Part shown: one piece after another, positions 25,389-33,448 of the stretch
How positions within the stretch are numbered: position 1 is the stretch's first letter
Layout of the letters: each line of letters begins with the position of its first letter
From: Actinokineospora xionganensis
Lineage (GTDB): Bacteria; Actinomycetota; Actinomycetes; Mycobacteriales; Pseudonocardiaceae
Length of the DNA: 64,000 nt
Reading direction: 5' to 3'
NCBI RefSeq assembly: GCF_014323725.1
Contig: NZ_JABVED010000002.1
Location: forward strand, 472,078 to 536,077
Translations under genes and position numbers: made by a program
Notes under the pieces: generated by a model
Database searches by the model: none
The model's input: only the letters and a program-made list of their open reading frames with translations
Told to the model about the DNA's origin: nothing

Positions 25389-26828
25389 TTAGAGGATCGC
25401 CCCCGGCACGTAACCGGACGCCTCGGGGAAGCGGCCAAGGACCTCTTCCACCCGCTTCACGACCGCCGCGACCTGCGCGCCCGCCACGCCGGTGAAGGGG
25501 AGCCGGTCGGCGAGCAGCGCGTCGAGGCGGGCGCGGTCGAGCGGGATGCGGTCGTCGGCGGCGAGGCGGTCGAGCAGGTCGTTGCGCTCGATGCCCTCCT
25601 CGCGCATGGCCAGCGCCACGGCCACCGCGTGCTCCTTGATCGCCTCGTGCGCGGTCTCCCGGCCGACTCCGGCCTGCACCGACGCCATGAGCACCTTCGT
25701 GGTGGCCAGGAACGGCAGGTAGCGGTCGAGTTCACGCGCGACGACGGCCGGGTAGGCGCCGAACTCGTCGAGCACGGTCAGGAACGTCTCCAGCAGCCCG
25801 TCGAGGGCGAAGAACGCGTCGGGCAACGCGACGCGGCGGACCACCGAGCACGACACGTCGCCCTCGTTCCACTGGTCGCCCGCGAGTTCGCCGACCATCG
25901 ATGCGTACCCGCGCAGGATCACCGCGAGACCGTTGACCCGCTCGCAGGACCGCGTGTTCATCTTGTGCGGCATGGCCGACGAACCGACCTGCCCCGGCTT
26001 GAAGCCCTCGGTGACCAGCTCGTGGCCGGCCATCAACCGGATCGTCTTCGCCACGCTCGACGGCGCCGCCGCGAGCTGGACCAGCGCGGACACCACGTCG
26101 TAGTCCAGCGAACGCGGGTAGACCTGGCCGACGCTGGTGAACCGGTTCTCGAAGCCGAGGTGCTCGGCGACGACCTTCTCCAGCTCGTCGAGCTTGTCCT
26201 GGTCGCCGCCCAGCAGGTCGAGCATGTCCTGCGCGGTGCCGACCGGGCCCTTGATGCCGCGCAGCGGGTAGCGGGCGATCAGCTCGTCGACGCGCTGGAA
26301 TGCGACCAGCAACTCGTCGGCGCCGGTGGCGAAGCGCTTGCCCAAGGTGGTGGCCTGCGCGGCGACGTTGTGGGACCGGCCGGTCAGGACCAGGTCGCCG
26401 TGCTCGGCGGCCAGCCTGGCCAGGCGAGACAGCACCGCGGCGACGCGGCCGCGGATCAGCTCGAGGGACCGGCGGACCTGCAGTTGCTCGACGTTCTCGG
26501 TGAGGTCGCGCGAAGTCATGCCCTTGTGCACGTGCTCGTGCCCGGCCAGCGCGTTGAACTCCTCGATGCGCGCCTTCACGTCGTGGCGGGTGACCCGCTC
26601 ACGGTCGGCGATGCTGCCCAGGTCGACCTCGGGCAGGACCCGACGGTAGTCCTCGATGGCCTGCTCGGGGACATCGATACCCAGCTTGGCCTGCGCGGAG
26701 AGCACGGCGAGCCACAGCTCGCGCTCCATCCGAACCTTCTCCTCCGGCGACCACAGGGTGGCCAGTTCGGTGGAGGCATAGCGGCCTGCGAGGACGTTGG
26801 GGATGCGGGGCTTCTGCGCGGCGGTCAC
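25389..26828 (-). CDS. purB: Adenylosuccinate lyase
   Basis: A 479-residue member of the fumarase/aspartase superfamily acting twice in purine synthesis (SAICAR to AICAR; adenylosuccinate to AMP). The conserved signature GSSAMPHKMNTRSCER is present, together with KGMTSRDLTENVEQLQ and LTGRSHNVAAQATTLGKRF. It is longer at the N-terminus than many homologues but of normal actinobacterial length. The next leftward gene upstream, 58 bp away, is the SigE-type partner at 26887; co-transcription is possible but not shown. Confidence 0.97.
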   Translation of the reverse strand: MTAAQKPRIPNVLAGRYASTELATLWSPEEKVRMERELWLAVLSAQAKLGIDVPEQAIEDYRRVLPEVDLGSIADRERVTRHDVKARIEEFNALAGHEHVHKGMTSRDLTENVEQLQVRRSLELIRGRVAAVLSRLARLAAEHGDLVLTGRSHNVAAQATTLGKRFATGADELLVAFQRVDELIARYPLRGIKGPVGTAQDMLDLLGGDQDKLDELEKVVAEHLGFENRFTSVGQVYPRSLDYDVVSALVQLAAAPSSVAKTIRLMAGHELVTEGFKPGQVGSSAMPHKMNTRSCERVNGLAVILRGYASMVGELAGDQWNEGDVSCSVVRRVALPDAFFALDGLLETFLTVLDEFGAYPAVVARELDRYLPFLATTKVLMASVQAGVGRETAHEAIKEHAVAVALAMREEGIERNDLLDRLAADDRIPLDRARLDALLADRLPFTGVAGAQVAAVVKRVEEVLGRFPEASGYVPGAIL

Positions 26829-26886
26829 GTTTGCCCAGCTTACCGGGGTACCGGAGGCACCCCCAGCGCCCCCGGTACCCCGCGAC

Positions 26887-27594
26887 TCAGAACCGCAGAG
26901 TCGGGTCGTTGGCCAACTGGGTCAGATAGCCGTCGAGAGCCTCGGCGGGCGGCCCACCTGTGTCCGCGGCGAGCCATGCCACGGTGACCACCGAGCTGTC
27001 CGGGCGAACGACGTCGACCGACCGCACGTGCCGCATGGACGCGTCTCCGACCAACCCACCCGGCAGGCACTCGGGCCGGACGACCACGCAGGCCCCCTTC
27101 TCGGACAGGTCCTCCACACCGTTGGTGATCACGGTGAAGTGGATGCCATACCGCGCGCCGTCAAGGGTGAACGTCGTGAACCGGGCGATCCCGACGAAGT
27201 CGCGAAGGCCCGGCGTCGAACCGGGGTGCGTCTGCAGGTCGCTGACACCGGGCACCACCGCCGCGACGCGCGTGGGCAAAGCCGCCGCCAAGGCCGTCGA
27301 CCGCTCGGCGAGTTGCGCGGACGAGTACTTCGGGACGATCGGCGCGGACGACGTGATCGCCGGAGCCGGGCCGGGAAACCCCGCAGGCTGCATGCCGCCC
27401 GTGGCCCTGGCCACGGTCGGGCCGACGACGATTCCCCCGACCAACACGAAGGTGGCCGCGCCGGTCGCGACCAGCGCCCTGCTGCGGGCAGTCTCTTTGC
27501 GCGCGCGCACGACCACCTCGTCGATATCCAGCGTGAGCGCGGGTTCAGTCGCCACTGCGGTCCGCAGACTGTCGCGGAGCTCGGTTTCAAGCAT
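26887..27594 (-). CDS. Membrane protein paired with a SigE-type sigma factor (probable anti-sigma)
   Basis: A 235-residue protein with a cytoplasmic N-terminus of about 38 residues (ELRDSLRTAVATEPALTLDIDEVVVRARKE), one transmembrane helix (about 41-60), a Pro/Ala linker and an extracytoplasmic domain of about 150 residues with a VLQTHPG...FVGIARFTTFTLDG core. Its start overlaps the 3' end of the sigma-factor gene by eight bases. This position and topology are usual for membrane partners of SigE-family sigma factors in Pseudonocardiaceae; a zinc-binding HxxxCxxC motif is absent, so the anti-sigma role is inferred from context. Confidence 0.72.
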   Translation of the reverse strand: MLETELRDSLRTAVATEPALTLDIDEVVVRARKETARSRALVATGAATFVLVGGIVVGPTVARATGGMQPAGFPGPAPAITSSAPIVPKYSSAQLAERSTALAAALPTRVAAVVPGVSDLQTHPGSTPGLRDFVGIARFTTFTLDGARYGIHFTVITNGVEDLSEKGACVVVRPECLPGGLVGDASMRHVRSVDVVRPDSSVVTVAWLAADTGGPPAEALDGYLTQLANDPTLRF

Positions 27595-28111
27595 GTGTCA
27601 GCTCCCCCTCGGACAATCGGGCGACGGCCGCACGCAGCGAGTCCAGCCCGCGCGCGGCCTGGCTCTTGACCGTGCCCTCGGTGCACCGCATGACCCTCGC
27701 CGTCTCGGCGACGCTGAGCTCGTCGAAGTACCGCAGGATCAGCACGGCGCGCTGGCGCGGCGCCAGCGTGAGCAGGGCTTTGTGGACGACATCGCGGTCC
27801 CACGAGCGGCTGACACCCTCGGCGATGTCGATGGTCGGGTCGGCGGTGTCGGGCACCTCGGAGCCGACCGGCTCACGGCGGCGCCATGGTTTGCGCTTCT
27901 CGTCGAGCCACGTGCGCAGCAGGACGGTCCGCGCGTAGTTGTGCACCGTGTCGCGCTTGCCCAGCCGCGACCAGGACCGGTAGATCTTGACCAGCGTCGC
28001 CTGGACCAGGTCCTCCGCGGTGTGCCAGTCGCCGCAGAACAGGTAGGCCGATCTCCGCAGCGTTCTGGCGTGTTCGCGGGCGAACACCCGGAAATCCTCG
28101 TCATCTCGCAC
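27587..28111 (-). CDS. SigE-family ECF RNA polymerase sigma factor
   Basis: A 174-residue sigma factor. Region 2: FAREHARTLRRSAYLFCGDWHTAEDLVQATLVKIYRSW; region 4: LLTLAPRQRAVLILRYFDELSVAETARVMRCTEGTVKSQAARGLDSLR. The short spacer and the CGDWHxAEDLVQ motif are typical of the actinobacterial SigE-type (SigE70) subfamily. It is the first gene of a pair with the membrane protein at 26887. A very similar pair lies 1.5 kb upstream (29571/28787), so a duplication is plausible. Confidence 0.95.
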   Translation of the reverse strand: MRDDEDFRVFAREHARTLRRSAYLFCGDWHTAEDLVQATLVKIYRSWSRLGKRDTVHNYARTVLLRTWLDEKRKPWRRREPVGSEVPDTADPTIDIAEGVSRSWDRDVVHKALLTLAPRQRAVLILRYFDELSVAETARVMRCTEGTVKSQAARGLDSLRAAVARLSEGELTHA

Positions 28112-28181
28112 TGCGGCCCCTTCTGCTGCCCCCGGCTACCACTGACTACTCACGCCTGCGGGGGCGAAAAGGTTGCGTCGG

Positions 28182-28766
28182 TCAGGCGAGTGCTTCGCGA
28201 AGCATCCCGCGGGCGGCGGCGCGGGGGTCCGGGTTGACCTCGATGAGGGCGTTGACGACCGCGCCGTCTACCAGGGCGATCAGCTGCTCCAGGCGGGCTT
28301 CGTCGATGCCCGCCGCGAACTTGGCGAAGGTGTCCATCAGCAGCGCCCGCAGCTCGCCGCCGAGTTCGAGGGTCAGCGGACGCAGGTAGGGCCTGCGGGC
28401 GGTGGCGATGAGCCGCTCATAGCGCAGCAGGATCGCCTGGGCGTCGTTGTCCCTGGCCTTGGGGCCGAGCAGCTGGTCGAGCACCAACTCGACCAGCGCT
28501 TCCAGGCCTCTTGGGCTGGTCGCCAGCTCGGTGAGGAGCTCACGGCCGCGGGCCAGTTCCTGTCGGCCGTGGAATTCGAGGGCTTCGACGATGAGGTCGT
28601 CGAGCGACTCGAAGTAGTACGTCGTGGACGCCAGCGGCAGGCCCGCGCGCTCGGCCACCGAGCGGTGCCGGACCGCGTCGAACCCGCCTTCGATCAGCAG
28701 GGCGGCGGCGGCCTCCACGAGCGCGTGTTTGCGGCGCTCACCCTTGGGGGTGCTGGCGGTGGTCAT
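28182..28766 (-). CDS. TetR-family transcriptional regulator
   Basis: A 194-residue regulator. The helix-turn-helix spans about residues 12-58 (KHALVEAAAALLIEGGFDAVRHRSVAERAGLPLASTTYYFESLDDLI); the C-terminal ligand domain is about 75-190. It lies between two sigma/partner pairs, 20 bp from the upstream gene at 28787, so it may belong to that operon. Its ligand and targets are unknown, and no clear palindrome flanks it. Confidence 0.92.
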   Translation of the reverse strand: MTTASTPKGERRKHALVEAAAALLIEGGFDAVRHRSVAERAGLPLASTTYYFESLDDLIVEALEFHGRQELARGRELLTELATSPRGLEALVELVLDQLLGPKARDNDAQAILLRYERLIATARRPYLRPLTLELGGELRALLMDTFAKFAAGIDEARLEQLIALVDGAVVNALIEVNPDPRAAARGMLREALA

Positions 28767-28786
28767 GGTGGGCCAATGGTGCCAGG

Positions 28787-29551
28787 TCAGTACCTGGCGG
28801 CCAGCTCCTGGGCGAGTTCGCGCACGTCACCGTCGTCGAGCGGGAGTTCGGCGGAGTCCGGGAGAGGCTCGACCGCCACGATCAGCTGGGCGCCCGACGC
28901 GGTGGCGACCACGGCGCCCGCGGCGCCCGGCCGGTCGCCCCACGGCGGCTGCAGCGGCGCGGTGACACCCGCGGGCACGAGCATGATCGACACGAGGCCG
29001 CGGTGGGGTCCGTCCTGCACGCCGAAGCTCGCGGAACGGCCGCCAGCCGGACACCCGAGGGGTGAGGGAACGTACTCGCCGCGGGAAGTGGCGGCCGGGA
29101 GCTCGCCCGCGAGGGCAGCAGCGAGCTCCCGGTCCGCCGTTCCGCACCCGCTAGGGGTGCCACCGGCCTGAGAGCCGGCATTCCCATCCGACGAACGCCC
29201 CCTGCTTGGCGTCGCCGGCGGGAAGTCTTGGGCCTCCGCGGCCTTCTGTGACGGTCCGTCAGACGTAACCTCGTACTGCGGCGACAGATCGTTACCGCCG
29301 GCGGGAGACTCCGCTGAACCGGCCGCCGACGAGTCGCCGGTGGTCTGGCTCGGCCACCACGCGTCGCCGGCGACGATTACGCCCGCCAACAGCGCAAAGC
29401 CTAGCGCCGTTCCCGTAAGAAGGGTGTTCCTCTTTCGGGTCAATCTCGATGACTCTGCGCTGATGTCCGACTGGTCGAAGGAGGGCGGCGGGACGTCACG
29501 CACCGCGTCGTTGAACAGCTCCGAGAGCTTGCGCTCGTCCACTACCTCCAC
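28787..29551 (-). CDS. Membrane protein paired with a SigE-type sigma factor
   Basis: A 254-residue protein with an N-terminal cytoplasmic segment (MEVVDERKLSELFNDAVRDVPPPSFDQSDI) of about 40 residues, one transmembrane helix near 44-65 (LLTGTALGFALLAGVIVAG), a long Ser/Gly/Pro-rich linker, and an exported domain with two cysteines (CGTADRELAAAL, PLGCPAGGRS). The FNDAVxDVPPxSFD opening is common in Pseudonocardiaceae sigma partners. It follows the sigma factor by 19 bp. Anti-sigma activity is inferred from position. Confidence 0.7.
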   Translation of the reverse strand: MEVVDERKLSELFNDAVRDVPPPSFDQSDISAESSRLTRKRNTLLTGTALGFALLAGVIVAGDAWWPSQTTGDSSAAGSAESPAGGNDLSPQYEVTSDGPSQKAAEAQDFPPATPSRGRSSDGNAGSQAGGTPSGCGTADRELAAALAGELPAATSRGEYVPSPLGCPAGGRSASFGVQDGPHRGLVSIMLVPAGVTAPLQPPWGDRPGAAGAVVATASGAQLIVAVEPLPDSAELPLDDGDVRELAQELAARY

Positions 29552-29570
29552 CCCCTCATCGTCATCGTCC

Positions 29571-30089
29571 TCACAGCCCTGACCGCAGGTCGTCGAGCGT
29601 GTCGCCCAGCGATTCCCGCAGGGCGGCCAGTCCGCGTGCGGTCTGGCTCTTGACCGTTCCCTCGGTGCACTTGAGCGTCGCGGCCGTGGCCGCCACGTCC
29701 AAGCCTTCCAGGAATCGCAGCACCAGCACCGCCCGTTGCCGCGGCGGCACCCTCGACAGTCCGTCGAGCAGCGCCGACCTGGTCGCGACCGCGTTGCCGA
29801 TATCGCCCTCGGAGCTCGCCGATTCCGGCAGAACCTCCGTCTGGCGCTCTCGCCGCCACGGCCTGCGCGTCTCGTCGATCATCGCGCGAACCACCGACCG
29901 GCGGACGTAGGCGTCCAGGGCCTGTCGGTCCCGGACCTTGCGCCACCTGCGGTGCAGTGCGACGAACGCGGTCTGCGCGAGATCGTCCGCCTTGTGCCAG
30001 TCGCCGCACAGCAAGTACGCGGTTCGTCGCACGGCGTCGCGCCGCGCGGCGAAGTATTCCGCGAACTCCTGCTCGTCGCGCTGATCCAC
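29571..30089 (-). CDS. SigE-family ECF RNA polymerase sigma factor
   Basis: A 172-residue sigma factor from GTG 30089, which has GGAG seven to ten bases upstream and gives an N-terminus (DQRDEQEFAEYFAARRDAVRR) like the paralogue at 27587. Region 2 carries AYLLCGDWHKADDLAQTAFVALHRRW; region 4 carries VPPRQRAVLVLRFLEGLDVAATAATLKCTEGTVKSQTARGLAALR. A longer frame to 30143 exists but is less like the family. It diverges from the threonine aldolase gene. Confidence 0.93.
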   Translation of the reverse strand: MDQRDEQEFAEYFAARRDAVRRTAYLLCGDWHKADDLAQTAFVALHRRWRKVRDRQALDAYVRRSVVRAMIDETRRPWRRERQTEVLPESASSEGDIGNAVATRSALLDGLSRVPPRQRAVLVLRFLEGLDVAATAATLKCTEGTVKSQTARGLAALRESLGDTLDDLRSGL

Positions 30090-30232
30090 GCGAACGCTCT
30101 CCACTCGTCTGTACGGACTAGGGACGGATCTGACCAGCCACACGGTTGCATGGGGATGAGACGAGATCTACGCCACCCCCGGGATCCGTGGTCGGCGCGT
30201 AGCGGTATTGCCCGTTGTGGTGTGATCGGATC

Positions 30233-31249
30233 GTGACCACACTGCGCCGGATTGATCTCCGCTCGGACACCGTGACCAAGCCGGACGACACCATGCGCGC
30301 CGCGATGGCGGCCGCCGAGGTGGGCGACGACGTCCTCGACCACGACCCCACGATGCGGGCGCTGGAAGAGCGCGCGGCCGGGCTGCTCGAGGTCGAGGCG
30401 ATGCTGTGGGTGCCCAGCGGGAGCATGGGCAACCTGATAGCGCTGATGCTGCACCTCAGTCGGGGCGACCGGTTCCTCGCCGCGCGCGGGTCACATGTGC
30501 TGGAGGCCGAACTGGGCACGCCCGCCTGGTTGGCGGGCGGCATGCCGCACCCCCTGGAGTGGACCGGCGCGCCCGGGCGGATCTCGGCCGACGACGTGAG
30601 CGCGTTCGCCACATCGGGGGCGCCGTACTACGCGCTGCGGACAGCGCTGCTCTGCCTGGAGAACACGCACAACTTCGCCGGCGGGACGGTCACCCCGCCC
30701 GACCACCACGCGCTGCTGGTCGCGACCGCCCGGGAGGCCGGGATCCGGGTGCACCTCGACGGCGCGCGGCTGTGGAACGCGGCGGCGGCGCTGCAGGTGC
30801 CGCCCGCGGCGCTGACCGTCGGCGTCGACACGGTCCAGGTGTGTCTGAGCAAGGGCCTGGGCGCCCCGGTCGGGTCGCTGGTCGGCGGGTCGGCCGGGTT
30901 CGTCGCGGAGGCCCGGCGGGTGCGCAAGATGCTCGGCGGCGGCGTCCGCCAGGGCGGGGTGCTCGCGGCCGCGGGGCTGGTCGCGCTGGACCGCATGGCC
31001 GACGTGGCCATCGACAACGCGAACGCGGCCACGCTCGCGGCGGGGCTCGCGGAGCTCGGCTGGGACGTGACCGCGCCGGAGACCAACATCGTCTTGGCCT
31101 CGGTGCCCGACGTGCCCACGACCCTGCGGATGCTGGACCGGGTCGGGGTGCCCGCCGTCGCCGTGTCGAGCGGGGTGCGGTTCGTGACGCATCGGGACGT
31201 CTCGGCGGTCGACATCGCCGAGGCACTCGACCGGATCAAGACCGGCTGA
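30233..31249 (+). CDS. Low-specificity L-threonine aldolase
   Basis: A 338-residue fold-type I PLP enzyme. LRRIDLRSDTVTKPDDTMRAAMAAAEVGDDVL is the standard start; LLCLENTHNFAGGTV and VHLDGARLWNAA contain the PLP aspartate; the Schiff-base lysine is in QVCLSKGLGAPVGSL. It splits L-threonine or allo-threonine to glycine and acetaldehyde. GTG 30233 is selected because it begins just before the conserved LRSDT block. Its stop overlaps the end of the convergent channel gene by 14 bases. Confidence 0.95.
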   Translation: MTTLRRIDLRSDTVTKPDDTMRAAMAAAEVGDDVLDHDPTMRALEERAAGLLEVEAMLWVPSGSMGNLIALMLHLSRGDRFLAARGSHVLEAELGTPAWLAGGMPHPLEWTGAPGRISADDVSAFATSGAPYYALRTALLCLENTHNFAGGTVTPPDHHALLVATAREAGIRVHLDGARLWNAAAALQVPPAALTVGVDTVQVCLSKGLGAPVGSLVGGSAGFVAEARRVRKMLGGGVRQGGVLAAAGLVALDRMADVAIDNANAATLAAGLAELGWDVTAPETNIVLASVPDVPTTLRMLDRVGVPAVAVSSGVRFVTHRDVSAVDIAEALDRIKTG

Positions 31250-32012
31250 CCTCGCCCCCGGCCCGCTTGAGCTCGGTGCGAAGTTCGGCGATCTCCGCGC
31301 GCAGCCCCTTGACCTCGCTTTGGATGGACTCCTCGATCGATTCCTCGGCGCCGGCGATCTTCTGCACGAACCAGGACGCGATCACACCGGTCACCACACC
31401 GAGCAGGGCGATACCGCCGATCATCAGCGCGGCGGCGACCAGCCTGCCCTCGACGGTGACCGGATAGCGGTCGCCATAGCCGACGGTGGAGATGGTGGTC
31501 ATGGTCCACCAGACGGCGTCGCCGAAGTTGGTGATGTTGGCGTCCGGGTCGTGCCGCTCGGCGTCGAGCACGGCGAGCGATGCGGAAAGGCCCACGAGCA
31601 GGATGGTCCCCGCGACGTAGATGCCGATGCGCCCGCGGAATGTGGTGCCGACCCGGCGGTTGAGCACCTTGAGCACGGTGATCAGCCGCAGGGCGCGCAA
31701 CTGGCGGACCATCGGCAGGGCCACCACGAGCAGGTCGAACAGGTGCCGCCAGAGGAACCGGCCCTTGCGCTGCGCCAGGGTGAACCGGATGACGAACTCG
31801 ACGGCGAAGACGGCCCAGATCGCCCAGAGCCCGATCTCCTGCCACAGCACCGTCGTCGGCGACGCCGTCGTGTGCAGCACCTGCCAGGCGTAGCCGCACA
31901 AGAAGATCACGGCCAGCGCGGTCAGGGGCAGGTCAGTGCGCGCTTCCCAGGCGCTTAACCGAGGCTCGAGCGGGTCGCTGTGGCGCACGCCGGGCGCGTA
32001 GGTGTCGGACAC
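31236..32012 (-). CDS. Voltage-gated-type potassium channel
   Basis: A 258-residue membrane protein with six transmembrane segments: TALAVIFLCGYAWQVL, IGLWAIWAVFAVEFVIRF, LFDLLVVALPMV, a short arginine-bearing S4-like segment (RQLRALRLITVLKVLNRR), S5 (IYVAGTILLVGLSASLAVL), pore helix with selectivity filter TVGYGD at 176-181, and S6. A C-terminal cytoplasmic coiled coil (about 221-250) probably aids tetramer assembly. The filter indicates K+ conduction. The GTG at 32012 is a judgement; longer in-frame extension upstream is not family-like. Confidence 0.9.
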   Translation of the reverse strand: MSDTYAPGVRHSDPLEPRLSAWEARTDLPLTALAVIFLCGYAWQVLHTTASPTTVLWQEIGLWAIWAVFAVEFVIRFTLAQRKGRFLWRHLFDLLVVALPMVRQLRALRLITVLKVLNRRVGTTFRGRIGIYVAGTILLVGLSASLAVLDAERHDPDANITNFGDAVWWTMTTISTVGYGDRYPVTVEGRLVAAALMIGGIALLGVVTGVIASWFVQKIAGAEESIEESIQSEVKGLRAEIAELRTELKRAGGEVSRS

Positions 32013-32050
32013 ACGGACATCATCGCCGAGCGCGAGCCATTCGCTAGGGG

Positions 32051-32224
32051 TTAACGGCCGATTCGCGGGCGATCCGCCTTGCCCTTGATCGCCCCGTACG
32101 CGGCCGCGCCCACGGTGAGTATCGCGGCGGCCACAAGGAGCCACACCACGGCCTTGAACAGGACCCCGATCAGCCAGAACGCCAGCCAGATCGCGAGCAC
32201 CGCGCCGATGATCTTGATAACCAT
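32051..32224 (-). CDS. 57-residue membrane protein
   Basis: An ATG at 32224 opens a 57-residue frame: MVIKIIGAVLAIWLAFWLIG, then VLFKAVVWLLVAAAILTVG, and a basic tail ending GKADRPRIGR. Two closely spaced hydrophobic segments suggest a helical hairpin or a single long membrane anchor with a cytoplasmic basic end. The gap between the aminotransferase (26 bp upstream) and the channel gene is otherwise empty, and codon usage fits the neighbours. Similar tiny membrane proteins are common in Pseudonocardiaceae; the function is unknown. Confidence 0.7.
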   Translation of the reverse strand: MVIKIIGAVLAIWLAFWLIGVLFKAVVWLLVAAAILTVGAAAYGAIKGKADRPRIGR

Positions 32225-32250
32225 GCCGCCCCCTCAAGCCTGTTTCCCGG

Positions 32251-33429
32251 TCAACGCCTGATGGCGGCCACCGGTTCCCAGGCGCGCAGCCTGCGCAGTG
32301 CCTCCTCGATGTCGGCGGTGGCCCCGGCGAAGGACAGGCGGACGAACCGGTTGCCGTCGACCGGGTCGAAGTCGATGCCGGGAACGATCGCGAGTCCGGT
32401 GTCGGCGAGCAGGCGCTGACAGAAGCTCATCGAGTCGTGGGTGAGGTGGGTGACGTCGGCGTAGGCGTAGAACGCGCCGTCGGCGGGGGCGATCCGGTCG
32501 ATGCCCAGCTCGGGGAGACCGGTCAGCAGCAGCTCCCGGTTCGTGGCGTAGCGGGCGACGTGGCTGTCGAGTTCGTCATAGCTCTCCTGCTCGAACGCGG
32601 CGACCGCGGCGACCTGGGAGATGGCGGGGGCGCAGATGGTGAAGTTGCCCGTCAACGCGCTGACCGCGCGCTGCAACCGTTGCGGGACCAGGAGCCAGCC
32701 CAGCCGCCATCCGGTCATCGCGAAGTACTTGGAGAACGAGTTCACGACAATCGACTCGCGGGAGTACTGCCACGCGGAGCTGGTCTCGGCGCCGTAGGAG
32801 ATGCCGTGGTAGATCTCGTCGCTGACCAGTTGCACCCCGCGCTCGGCGCACCAGCCCGCGATCGCGGCCAGCTCGGCCGGGTCGAGGACGGTGCCGGTCG
32901 GGTTCGCGGGGCTGGCGACGATCAGGCCGTCGATCGGGCCAAGCTCGTCGAGCATCGCCACCGTCGGCTGGAACCGGGTGGTCTCGTCGCATGGCAGCTC
33001 GACGACCTCGCAGCCCAGGGCGGTGAGGATGTTGCGGTAGGCCGGATATCCGGGTCGCGCGAGCGCGACACGGTCGCCCGCGTCGAACGCCGAGAGGAAC
33101 GCGAGCAGGAACCCGCCTGAAGACCCGGTGGTGATCACGACGTCCTGCGGGGAGACGTCGAGGGAGTGCAGCCGCTCGTAGTGGCCCGCGATGGCCTCGC
33201 GCAACTCCGGGATGCCCAACTGCTCGGTGTACCCGAGCGCCTGCGTGCCGAGCGCCTCCGCGGCGGCGAACCGAACAGCCTTCGGCGCCCCGGTCGACGG
33301 CTGCCCCGCCGCGAGCGAGACGACATCCCCGTGCGCCCGCTGCCGCGCGTTCGCGGCGGCGAGGACATCCATAACGTGAAACGGCGGAACGGCGGCGCGG
33401 TTGGCGACCTTGAGCAGGCGAGCGTGCAT
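32251..33429 (-). CDS. PLP-dependent aminotransferase, class I
   Basis: A 392-residue fold-type I aminotransferase. Landmarks: AAGQPSTGAPKAV, TGSSGGFLLAFL, ASPANPTGTVLDPAEL, SDEIYHGISYGAE, the Schiff-base lysine in NSFSKYFAMTGWRLGWL, and the carboxylate-binding arginine in NRFVRLSFAG. Specificity (aspartate, alanine or aromatic) is not readable. It stands upstream of the small membrane protein and channel, all leftward. Confidence 0.93.
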   Translation of the reverse strand: MHARLLKVANRAAVPPFHVMDVLAAANARQRAHGDVVSLAAGQPSTGAPKAVRFAAAEALGTQALGYTEQLGIPELREAIAGHYERLHSLDVSPQDVVITTGSSGGFLLAFLSAFDAGDRVALARPGYPAYRNILTALGCEVVELPCDETTRFQPTVAMLDELGPIDGLIVASPANPTGTVLDPAELAAIAGWCAERGVQLVSDEIYHGISYGAETSSAWQYSRESIVVNSFSKYFAMTGWRLGWLLVPQRLQRAVSALTGNFTICAPAISQVAAVAAFEQESYDELDSHVARYATNRELLLTGLPELGIDRIAPADGAFYAYADVTHLTHDSMSFCQRLLADTGLAIVPGIDFDPVDGNRFVRLSFAGATADIEEALRRLRAWEPVAAIRR

Positions 33430-33448
33430 GCCGCCAGACTAGGACTTG

